A program made the translations under genes and the position numbers. Below, piece by piece: positions 1 through 8,170 of a stretch of 14,021 nucleotides of DNA. The DNA comes from Ichthyophonus hoferi. Its lineage: Eukaryota > Opisthokonta > Ichthyosporea > Ichthyophonida > Ichthyophonidae. The stretch covers positions 89,191 to 103,211 of the forward strand of contig NAOQ01000004.1 in the NCBI GenBank assembly GCA_002751075.1, given 5' to 3'. The notes under the pieces are model-generated. The model was not told the origin of the DNA, did not search any database, and worked only from the letters and a program-made list of their open reading frames with translations. Position 1 is the stretch's first letter. Every line of letters starts with the position of its first letter.

Positions 1-43
<43 letters not shown>
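1..43. repeat. A43 homopolymer at the window edge
   Basis: Forty-three uninterrupted A residues open the window. The run lies in what is probably an intron of the minus-strand cyclic-nucleotide-binding gene, so on the coding strand it reads as a T run. It may be a genomic homopolymer or the place where an assembly stopped. The sequence alone cannot separate these. Confidence 0.9.
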
Positions 44-45
<2 letters not shown>

Positions 46-199
46 GGAAAAATTTGAATATGACACAATATTCTGAATTGGAAAGCAAGCTGTACGAAAG
101 CAAAAAAAGATAAATATCTGGTCTTCGCAGCCAGGAAAATTAAAAAAATCATTAAGATAAAAGCTAAAAAACACAGGCACTAAGGTAAGGAGCACAAAC
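44..199 (-). other. Probable intron of the cyclic-nucleotide-binding gene
   Basis: Starting from the GTTTGT donor at 199, the minus strand leads into AT-rich sequence with stops in all useful frames. I found no second exon before the window edge. The missing half of the second binding domain must lie beyond coordinate 1. GTTTGT is a weaker donor than the GTATGT and GTAAGT used elsewhere here. Confidence 0.5.
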
Positions 200-850
200 C
201 TTAGAAACCACAAACATCTCACTACCCTCGTCACCTTCTTCAAACAATACATCGCCTCGATTGGTGGTACGATAACGAAACAGCATACCCAGTCTATCTA
301 ATTGTTCATCTGAAGGCACAGCTCCTTTGAGAAGAGATAAAGCTTTTAGTGTGTCACTCTTTGTATTGACTATCTCTGTCATTACCGCCCTCACTGTAGA
401 CTTTTCCTTTAGAAAACTCTGAAGGCATTTTCGTGTACACATTAATATTTTACATTTATCCGCAGCAACTACAGTAGCAGTGCGTTTATAAGGTACGTTA
501 GATTCCATTGTTAACATTCGCTCTCCGATAAACTCCCCTGCTACTTTCTTTGATAGAAATATACTTTGGTTGACAGATATTTTGCTAGGGTTGGAGTCAT
601 CACGAGTAAACGCAACCCTCTCAATATACACTGTAAGTGCCCCTGATTCAATGATGATAAAATCAGTGGCATCATCTCCCTGTCTCATTAACACTTCTCC
701 TGATTTTAGTGTTTTGCGGTTGAAAATCTTTGCAAATGTATGCAATTCTTTCCAATTCATGTAAAGGGCAAAGGGACCGTTTTGAAGACACGCTATAGAT
801 TTTCCTATACCTACAAGACGGTCAGTCAGACGGAATAATGTTAGAGGCAT
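200..850 (-). CDS. Cyclic nucleotide-binding domain protein, 5' exon (partial gene)
   Basis: The exon encodes about 217 residues. Residues ~25-150 form one complete cyclic-nucleotide-binding domain and ~170-217 start a second. The first begins with a K-S-G-E / M-R-Q-G-D beta-roll entry (49-59), then D-F-I-I-I-E-S-G (63-70). Its phosphate-binding cassette has G-E (109-110) and R-T-A (123-125), the acidic and basic residues that hold the ribose and cyclic phosphate in this family. The second repeats the roll as R-G-D-V-L-F-E-E-G-D (198-207), and M-F-V-V-S-K breaks off mid-strand. An AAG|GTTTGT donor at 199 ends the exon, so the rest lies left of the window. Paired domains occur in PKA regulatory subunits, cGMP-dependent kinases and other cNMP effectors. 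No kinase or channel part is visible, so the type is open. The ATG at 850 is used because an in-frame stop lies about 30 bases upstream, but an upstream exon is possible. The first domain has a long beta4-beta5 insertion (~80-102) and four extra residues between G-E and R. Confidence 0.8.
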
Positions 851-2089
851 GGCATTGGTGAAATAGAAAAGAGGTCTATTCTAATCTAATGTTTGCAAGA
901 AATGTATGGTTTCAAAGACTGCATAAATGGTACATATATATTGCGGATATATTATTGTGCATTTATCCAAATTTTTGCTCATGGAATTAAACCATTAAAA
1001 TAATATTTATTAAATAATAGACATAGCATTATAGTATACATATATTATATATTGAGTAATGTTGTTGATAAATATTCTGGTATGCAGTTAAGGCTAAAAA
1101 GTCATTAACTGTAAACAAACAATACACATAATAAGAGAATGGATGACAAATAACCAATCAATACTTAGATATATAGATAAACAATATATTAATATAATTT
1201 AAAACTAAATAAAATAGTAACTGACACACTTTAAAAATTAAAATTGGTTTATATTTTTAACTTTGATGTACCTCTATATTTTCAATAAAGCAGGAATGCC
1301 GACGCCACTGCGATATATATTCTCGAGAAATTTATGAGAGATATCTTCGGGTAGGTACGAAGTGTATTGGACCCCCTATAAAGATATTATTAAAAATGAT
1401 ATTAATGTTGCTAATCCTATAAATATATATACCTATATATTTTTTAAAAAAATATAATATTAATTATAATTTTATGAATATACATATATCAAGTTTAATT
1501 TTATTTTAATATAAATAAGCCGGTATAATATTATGAAATATTCTTATTATTGAGCATTTAATATTAATATATTATCTCAAATGTGCCCATATTTGCATGA
1601 TATATCTCAAGTATATTTTGTAAATTGCAGAGATGAGCCATATATCCCAATATATCCCAATATTTCTCGCTGACAACCCACCCCACTTCTTGACCGCATC
1701 CTAAAATATACAGTATATTATATTATATATTTATATATACTATCTTATATTGCATGTATTATATAACGTAGGTAGGTGTGTATATGTCCATAGGTACATG
1801 TATATATATGTATAGGTATTTGTATGTTCACGAAGGGAAGAGGGATTAGAAAGGTATATTCACCGTTTATATTTTATGGTTTGTAGTGTTGTGAAAATAA
1901 TAATTACTGTGGGCATCTGACAGCATAACTGATATAATTTATAATGTTTATGTATATAAAGGAACCAGAAGATATGAAAACGTTTACAGTTCATTCTTTA
2001 TTGGTTATAATACTGGACAACCACAACCACATGCATTATGATTAGATTTGTAACATACGTGGTATATATAATAGAATACAGCATATTAT
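851..2089. other. Divergent intergenic region, AT-rich
   Basis: This lies between the starts of the cyclic-nucleotide-binding gene (-) and PP6 (+), so it should hold both promoters. It is mostly short A/T-rich sequence with TATA-like words, for example a TATAAAG at about 1377 and a TATATAAAGG near 1953. Neither is placed convincingly for either gene. Two GC-richer islands stand out at about 1288-1375 and 1667-1703. Each has a pyrimidine-AG on the minus strand, and the first is open for 33 codons, but no gene model emerges. Nothing else is recognisable. Confidence 0.6.
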
Positions 2090-2225
2090 AATGTCGATTT
2101 AGATAATAGGGTTCGAGTATAACACAGATATAATATATTACTATACAGCATAACACAATACCATACAATATGATATAACACAACATAATACAATACTATG
2201 TAACAACACAATGCAATACATCCCT
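2090..2225. repeat. Degenerate ACAAT/ATACA pentamer region
   Basis: An irregular run of five-base words (ACAAT, ATACA, ACATA) on the plus strand produces open but meaningless frames rich in Y, I, V and C. It is best read as a decayed pentanucleotide microsatellite beside the purer ATTAT array that follows. Confidence 0.55.
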
Positions 2226-2284
2226 TATGTATTTGAAAGGCAAAGGAAACCACAAAGGTGTATTTACTGTTTTGTGTGCTAGTT

Positions 2285-2560
2285 TATATGGTTATGTTGT
2301 ATTATATTATACTATATTATATTATACTATATTACATTGCATTATATTATATTATATTTTATTATAGTATATTATATTATATTGTATTATACTATATTTT
2401 ATTATCTTGTATTATATTATATTATATTATATTATATTATATTATATGATACTACATTATATTATATTTTATAATATTATAGTATATTATATCGTATTTT
2501 ATTTTATTATATTCTACTATATTATATGATATCATATTATACTATACTATACTAGGTGTA
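2285..2560. repeat. ATTAT pentanucleotide array
   Basis: About 55 units of the five-base word ATTAT (TATTA/ATATT by phase) with scattered C, G and T substitutions. The purest stretch, around 2411-2447, has repeated identical units. The period is not divisible by three, so a run without stops appears in all frames and gives Y/I/L-rich pseudo-peptides that should not be annotated. It ends about 200 bases before the PP6 start. Confidence 0.9.
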
Positions 2561-2746
2561 TTAGCACTGTAATAGTAGAAATATGTGTAAAGAAAAAGGG
2601 ATTGAGAGAAAGAGGTATTATAGCACATAACACCCATATACTTACGATTGTATATATACATATATATGTACATACATATGCATATCCTTCTACCTACACA
2701 TACACACACACACATTTCTTAAACAGGTTTTACATTTAGTTGATTG

Positions 2747-2758
2747 CACGTGACGTCA
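2747..2758. promoter_or_regulatory. Overlapping E-box (CACGTG) and CRE (TGACGTCA)
   Basis: CACGTG at 2747-2752 overlaps a perfect eight-base palindromic TGACGTCA at 2751-2758, in surroundings that are otherwise nearly all A/T. These are consensus sites for bHLH-type (USF/Myc/Pho4-like) and CREB/ATF-type bZIP factors. The composite ends only 3 bases before the first in-frame ATG (2762) and 12 before the ATG at 2771. Transcription would therefore start very close to the start codon or within the element. Sequence match only; binding is inferred. Confidence 0.55.
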
Positions 2759-2770
2759 TTAATGTTAAAT

Positions 2771-5340
2771 ATGTCCAATCAATTGGACGAATGGTTGGAG
2801 GCGGTGAAGGAGTGCAAATATCTGGCAGAGTCAGATTTAAGGAAATTATGCCAGATGGTAGTTGATATATTAGTAGAGGAATGCAATGTGCAGCCTGTAT
2901 CATCTCCTATAACCGTATGTATTATGTATTATTTGTTATGTTATGGTATACTATAGTATGTAGTATGTATTATATATTATGTTATAGTATCCTATAGTAT
3001 GTATTATGTATTTTTTGTTATGCTATAGTATTCTATAGTATGTATTATGTATTATGTATTATTTGTTATGCTATAGTATTTTATAGCATGTATTATGTAT
3101 TATTTGTTATGTTATAGTATCCCATAGTATGATACAGTATGTCATATGATGATAGAATGCACTATTTGATATGATATGGCAGCTTATATTATAATATATT
3201 ATAATGTATTTTACTATCATGTCATATAATACAATATATAATAATATCTTTTTTCTATTGGATCAAAACTTTGGCATAATATTTTTGAAACATACATATA
3301 GTTAGGGGATCAATTAGCTCTCTTTTCATTGTTTTAATATTTTAATATTTTACCGCTTATTCCCTATTGACACCTAGGTCTGTGGTGATATACACGGGCA
3401 ATTCTTTGACTTGGAGGAGCTGTTCAGGACAGGCGGCCAATTACCTAATACCTCGTATATATTTATGGTAGAGTAATATTATTATATCATATTATATTAT
3501 ATATATCATACTGTATTATGCTATATCATACTGTATTATATTATATCATACTATATTATGCTATATCATACTGTATTCGACTATATTATATTATATTATG
3601 CTATATCATGTTTCATTTTATTGTATTTTATTGTATTAGAATTTAAAATAAATTGTGATTGGACTACTCTAACAATTGAGTGCCTCATAGGGTGATTTTG
3701 TAGACCGTGGTTACTATAGCCTCGAAACATTTACTCGACTGATGACACTCAAAGCAAAGTAATTGGATTGTTTATGATGTCTATGATGTGATAGGCTGGT
3801 GTAAATATATTTAAAGTGATAGTCTCATTGGTTTATACGTATATACATAGATGTTTGTATATTCGTACCACCACCCCTACATATGACATAACTATATGGT
3901 AGTAGTATAAATGTATGACATATATTGGGTGGGCCATGCACGTTGAGTCCTATCCTATTCCCATATGTGCCATACAACCATACATACCTTTACTTAGCAT
4001 CTTAGACCTTAAATATACTGACATATACGTTTATGTATGTCTATATATCAAAATTTGATTTAATTAATAATTAAATTAATACTTTATTATGTTATAAAGC
4101 ACTGCTGAAAACCCCAATATAATTAGTTTATAACCGGTTTTATAATTATATACAGTCCTTTATTTACCAAATTCGGCATTGTATATACTTACACACTTAC
4201 TATATATATATTGCTATTTTAGCGAAACAATTTAAAAAAATAAGATTTATTGTCATAAAACTTTGTTTTATTAAGCATTCAATTTTATTGGTTTATAAAT
4301 GGTTTTATAATTACAGGTATCCCAATATGATTCTTTTTATATACTTGCAAATACATTTATATGTTTATATTGTAATTTTAATGAAACGCTTTTTAAAAAA
4401 AGTTTATTGGGTAATGTAAGACTTTTTCAACCTCCAATATGATTGATTGCACCTAACTTAAATAGCAATTTTAAATATTTCTTTATAGAAGTAACATGAC
4501 ATGTACTTTATTTTTTAAAGATCATTGTAGTTTTGTTTTATTGTTAATAGTTTACAATATTTAACTGTAGCTCAATGTCCATATACCCACATTTGCAATA
4601 TGCATATATATATATAAACCCTATTTTATTCGATTACATTATTGGTTTATGACTTGTTTTATAATTACAGGTATTCTGACAAGTTTGTTATATTCATATA
4701 TATTGTAATTTTAATGAAGCATTTTAAGAGTTGGCTTTTTTCTATATTATAACGCATTATTTAAATTTCCAATATGATGAGTTTATAATTGGTTTTATAA
4801 CCGCAAGTATCCCAATATGATTCTTTTTATATAATTACATATTTATTTAAATTTAATTAAAAAAATTAAAATTTTATTTGGCTATTTAACACTGTTTTAA
4901 ATCCAAATAATATTGGCTTATAATTTGTTTAACAATTACATACAGACCTTTTGTTACCATATCATACATTATATGAATTGTAATTTTAATGATTTTTTTA
5001 AAAATTTAAAACTTCAGTGTTTTAAGACATTGTTTAAAACACCCATATTATTGGTTTCTAACCGGTTTTATAAGTACAGGTATCCTGACAAGATTGTTTT
5101 ATTGAGGGGGAATCATGAGAGTAGACAAATTACACAGGTCTATGGCTTTTATGGTATTTAATTACGTTGTACTATTGGTTGGTTTTGGTCTGGTTTTTCT
5201 TATTTTAATTGTTATTATTATTATTATTGTTATTATTACCATTGTTATTACTATTATTACTATTATTATTATTACTACTATTGCTATTACTATTATTTTT
5301 ATTTTTACTATTGCTATTACTATTATTTTTATTTTTACTA

Positions 5341-5371
<31 letters not shown>

Positions 5372-5571
5372 TATTATTATTATTATTACCCTTATTATTG
5401 TTTATTACTATGATTTACTATTATTACTTTATTTTTTAATACACCTTTCCCTCTTGGTAGATGAATGCATGAACAAATATGGAAATGCCAGCGCCTGGAG
5501 ATACTGTACACGTGTGTTTGATTATCTAACTATAGCTGCGGTAAGTTTGTGCATGCATATATCTGTATATG

Positions 5572-5603
<32 letters not shown>

Positions 5604-6808
5604 TGTATGTATGTATGTTTATGTAGATATATATATGCATGTATGTGTGTATGCATGCATGCAAATATGTATATATGTGTGTATGTATGTATGTATATTT
5701 ATATGTATATGCATGCATATATGTATATATGTGTCGTATAGCTATATATATTATTGTCTATTTTGTTCTTTTTTTCTTGACATACTAAATTTTCCGTTGA
5801 CTTGTGATGTTTAATTACTGTGTTAAATATGTGTATATGTATCTCTATATATAGTGTGGCACTTTTTCCTTTTGTGGATTGTCGAGTTGTCCGTGTCCAA
5901 TTATAATCGTGGGTTACTATGACGATTACATCAAATATATGACATTTGCCCAATAACCTTATCCCTTTCTGTCTTTATGCCTCCCTCCTACATACTTAGG
6001 ATGATATATATGACGTTATACTATTGTATTATCATACTATCATATATACTACCATACTTGCCCTCTCTTATCCTAACATACCAACCTAGATCAACACACC
6101 CCTATTCACCCATCCCCATCTTCCTCCTCCTTCCAGCTTATAGACAACAAAGTGCTGTGTGTACACGGTGGCCTATCGCCGGATATACAACTACTAGACC
6201 AGATAAGAACTATAGACCGAGGTCAGGAAATCCCCCATGAAGGTCCTTTCTGCGATCTTATGTGGTCTGACCCGGATGATATCGAGTCATGGGCTGTGAG
6301 CCCGCGGGGCACCGGGTGGTTATTCGGGTCAAAAGTTACTAGTGAGGTATGTGCATGTAAGAGTATATGAGCTAGAGTATATTATAAGATATTATGTTAT
6401 GTTGTGTTATATTATATTTGATTGTATTTTATTGTATTATATCATATCACATTATACCATACCATGCCATATTGTACTATATGTACCTTTACCTCTACCT
6501 CACTACTCTTTTTTTTAAACTTTTAACCGACTGCCCCCATCTCCCCCTTAATGCAGTTCTTACAGCAGAATGGTCTAGAGCTAATCTGTCGAGCACACCA
6601 GCTAGTCCAAGAAGGATACAAGTATATGTTTGATAACAATTCGCTTGTGACTGTATGGTCCGCCCCAAACTACTGCTATAGGTGTGGTAATGTTGCTGCG
6701 GTTCTAGCTTTTGATGAAAATTTACAGCGGAATTTCAAGGTATTCGAGGCAGTTGCGGATGAAAAAAGAGACATACCACCTTGCCATCTTACACCATATT
6801 TCTTGTGA
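2771..6808 (+). CDS. PPP6C: Serine/threonine protein phosphatase 6 catalytic subunit (seven exons)
   Basis: Exons: 2771-2914, 3378-3467, 3691-3758, 5080-5153, 5461-5540, 6137-6346, 6557-6808. Spliced, they give 305 residues, the length of human PPP6C. All junctions are GT-AG and every phase closes. This is a metal-dependent PPP-family phosphatase; PP6/Sit4 acts with SAPS and ankyrin subunits in cell-cycle and stress signalling. Visible motifs: G-D-I-H-G (51-55), G-D-F-V-D-R-G (79-85), R-G-N-H-E-S (110-115, catalytic H113), V-H-G-G (161-164), R-A-H-Q (H236) and [11 protein letters not shown]. All expected metal ligands (D52, H54, D80, N112, H162, H236) are present. PP6 rather than PP2A or PP4 is shown by the C-K-Y-L N-terminus, Q-P-V-S before the first motif, W-R-Y-C-T-R-V-F-D and the T-P-Y-F-L tail, whose terminal Leu is the methylation site in PP2A relatives. 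An in-frame ATG at 2762 would add three residues; 2771 fits the family length better. An in-frame TGA at 2741 bounds the start. Confidence 0.95.
2915..3126 (+). repeat. 41-bp minisatellite starting at the 5' splice site
   Basis: Five head-to-tail units: 2915-2955, 2956-2996, 2997-3037, 3038-3085 (48 bp, with a seven-base internal duplication) and 3086-3126, plus a decayed start at 3127. Each begins GTATGTA or a one-base variant (GCATGTA in unit 5) and ends with a TATA or CATA word. The first unit starts on the G of the functional donor, so the donor hexamer recurs at the head of units 2, 3 and 4 exactly. None of these copies follows exon sequence. Confidence 0.9.
2915..3377 (+). other. PP6 intron 1 (phase 0)
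   Basis: It has a GTATGT donor and a CACCTAG acceptor, between T48 and V49. Its first 212 bases are a 41-bp minisatellite (separate entry). The remainder is A/T-rich, with a pyrimidine-leaning stretch before the acceptor. Confidence 0.92.
3468..3690 (+). other. PP6 intron 2 with 20-bp tandem repeat
   Basis: It has a GTAGAG donor and a CCTCATAG acceptor, phase 0, between M78 and G79. Bases 3501-3610 are five and a half units of exactly 20 bp built on ATATCATACTGTATTATG, in perfect register at 3501, 3521, 3541, 3561, 3581 and 3601, with a few substitutions per unit. The remaining ~80 bases are unique A/T-rich sequence. Confidence 0.9.
3759..5079 (+). other. PP6 intron 3 (1321 bases, phase 2)
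   Basis: It has a GTAATT donor and an AAGTACAG acceptor and splits the codon for K101 (AA|G). It is by far the longest intron in the window. The first ~340 bases are unremarkable A/T-rich sequence. From about 4096 onwards it is a degenerate tandem array (separate entry). Confidence 0.92.
4096..5103 (+). repeat. Degenerate tandem array copying the intron 3/exon 4 junction
   Basis: About seven diverged units, each with a block like CCAATATTATTGGTTTATAA, then GGTTTTATAATTACAG, then a distal block with TGTAATTTTAATGAA. The AG anchor falls at 4155, 4316, 4670, 4807, 4945 and 5079 (the real acceptor). That gives spacings of 161, 354, 137, 138 and 134, and the 354 gap holds a badly decayed unit near 4434-4500. 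What follows the AG comes in three flavours: TATCCCAATATGATTC (after 4316 and 4807), CCTTT-GTTACC-like (after 4155 and 4945) and TATYCTGACAAG (after 4670 and in the real exon 4). The 4670 unit therefore carries a diverged copy of the first ~25 coding bases of exon 4. Confidence 0.85.
5154..5460 (+). other. PP6 intron 4 with TTA trinucleotide tract
   Basis: It has a GTATTT donor and a CTTGGTAG acceptor, phase 1, splitting the codon for D126. About 5209-5425 is a TTA/ATT trinucleotide tract with interspersed C. It contains an exact 30-bp tandem duplication (5281-5310 and 5311-5340). The tract gives long I/T/L-rich open frames that are not genes. Confidence 0.92.
5541..6136 (+). other. PP6 intron 5 with GTAT tetranucleotide tract
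   Basis: It has a GTAAGT donor and a strong polypyrimidine stretch (about 6100-6134) before the TTCCAG acceptor, phase 0, between A152 and L153. A perfect (GTAT)10 lies at 5577-5616. It is followed to about 5735 by imperfect GTAT/GCAT sequence with alternating purine-pyrimidine character. Confidence 0.92.
6347..6556 (+). other. PP6 intron 6
   Basis: It has a GTATGT donor and an AATGCAG acceptor, phase 0, between E222 and F223. The centre (about 6381-6480) is an irregular five-base ATTGT/ATATC repeat. A T-rich and C-rich stretch precedes the acceptor. Confidence 0.92.
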
Positions 6809-6878
6809 TATACTATGCCATATACTATAGTATGCACCATACTATCTCATGTATATGTGTATATATATATATTAGTGT

Positions 6879-6934
6879 ATACATACATACATACATACAT
6901 ACATACATACATACATACATACATACATACATAC
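6879..6934. repeat. (ATAC)14 microsatellite downstream of PP6
   Basis: Fourteen perfect ATAC units start 71 bases after the PP6 stop codon, so they probably fall in its 3' UTR or just beyond. It is the reverse complement class of the GTAT tract inside intron 5 of the same gene. Confidence 0.95.
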
Positions 6935-7120
6935 ACATATACCCATGCATTTGTAAATATACACATACATAATGAAATTTAAAGCTATTCTTGCTTATAT
7001 ATATATATATATATATTCATTGGTTATACGAATATCTGTTGATAGAATTGAAATCTAAAGGGTTTCTTATTGGATTTTTGTATTTTAATGTCATACACAG
7101 CCAATCCAATTCTACTTTAA

Positions 7121-7126
7121 AATAAA
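7121..7126 (+). terminator. Candidate poly(A) signal for PP6 (AATAAA)
   Basis: This is a canonical AATAAA about 313 bases after the PP6 stop codon. AATAAA is frequent by chance in A/T-rich DNA, and another lies at 7345-7350, so the assignment is tentative. Confidence 0.3.
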
Positions 7127-7249
7127 TATGTATTCGCGAAAATGAAAATATATTCATATTCATTTAGATAGATATAGATAAGTAGGTACAAAACGAAAGA
7201 TTTATATACCTATGATTGTTGGTAATAGTAATTATTGTGAAATTATGAT

Positions 7250-8170
7250 AAGTATGATTGGATGCAAGGACCATAGATTAGCCGTGGATCCAATTATATT
7301 AACGCTTGGATCAAAATTATGTTTGATCAACTCTCACCTTGACCAATAAATGAATCTCGCTATTATCATTCAAATCACAAGAGGTTGGTTGATTCCAGAC
7401 CTAACAACTCTTGTAATCAATTAATATTAGAATCAGTCACCATGAATCAATTAGCTAATGGTCATTAATGGGCAATGAATCGGATGAGTGCTGATGAAAA
7501 CCTTCACTGAGGAGGGAATGGTCCATAAGGAATATCTGAATAAAATCAAGACCATTAATTCTGATAAACCATTTGAATTGATTGCTAGATTAATTAGACT
7601 TTCACTTACACGAACCACTAGATCCATGGTGACTTACCATTAATACAAAATAATTTCTGCAATCTTTGATATCCTCTATCCAATGGTTCGTGTCTTAACA
7701 ACGTATCCTATGAAATACGTTATGATACCGAATGCTAATTCAATATGCATGAACCATCCATCATTATCTATCTTGTATGCTTCTATATATGATATATATA
7801 ATACGATATTTTTAGACGGCAATATATAGGGTATACATAATATACCCTGTCTTTGTCCTAAGCTGTTACCGTGACAATGACGTATGCCAGGTAGCAGACT
7901 GAAGTTTAAAAAACCATATAGCCCGTCTCAACCACACAGTGGTTAATTCATGCTACTCTAAGCATATTATACGGGGAGACTGAATTCGGAACAAACTGCT
8001 TACCTAATATAATATGGCATTCTGGAATTAATCTCAATCTGAATCATTACTACGTAGGCTTGATAGATAATCTCTATTATTTGATTAATAATTAATAGTA
8101 GTTTATAAATAAATAGAATATGTTATATTCTATTCTAAATATGTAAATAATCATTATAACAGGTTATGCA
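7250..8170. other. Hairpin-rich non-coding region, function unknown
   Basis: There is no open frame of note and no tRNA, snRNA, RNase P or SRP signature that I can recognise. The composition is less A/T-extreme than the flanks. Many short perfect inverted repeats occur: 7287-7293/7306-7312, 7309-7315/7322-7328, 7377-7383/7408-7414, 7608-7617/7684-7693 (ACACGAACCA), 7626-7630/7636-7640, 7700-7706/7715-7721, 7828-7835/7841-7848, 7863-7870/7890-7897, 7930-7935/7939-7944, 7950-7954/7961-7965 and 8112-8121/8125-8134. It could be a decayed mobile element, organelle-derived DNA or an unrecognised RNA. Confidence 0.45.

Noticed and set aside
1-43. Poly(A) tail of a retroposed copy
   Set aside because: No target-site duplication or retroposon body can be seen because the window starts inside the run. 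It is treated as a plain homopolymer.
1998-2449. Two Y/I/L-rich open frames of about 62 codons
   Set aside because: A five-base repeat is open in all frames by construction. They encode only the repeat.
5115-5953. Several open frames of 60-210 codons across PP6 introns 4 and 5
   Set aside because: They are generated by the TTA and GTAT repeats (poly I/T/L, or Y/V/C/M runs) and cross defined splice sites.
7492-7540. C/D-box snoRNA (TGATGA and two CTGA words)
   Set aside because: There is no terminal stem flanking the boxes, and the spacing to the first CTGA leaves no proper guide region.
7491-7556. Hammerhead ribozyme candidate: CTGATGA, a perfect CCTTC/GGAGG stem, GAA, then TGGTC...GACCA
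   Set aside because: Three bases intervene between CTGATGA and stem II, the pair after GAA is reversed from the usual A-U, and the bases after GACCA cannot pair with those before CTGATGA, so stem I is missing.
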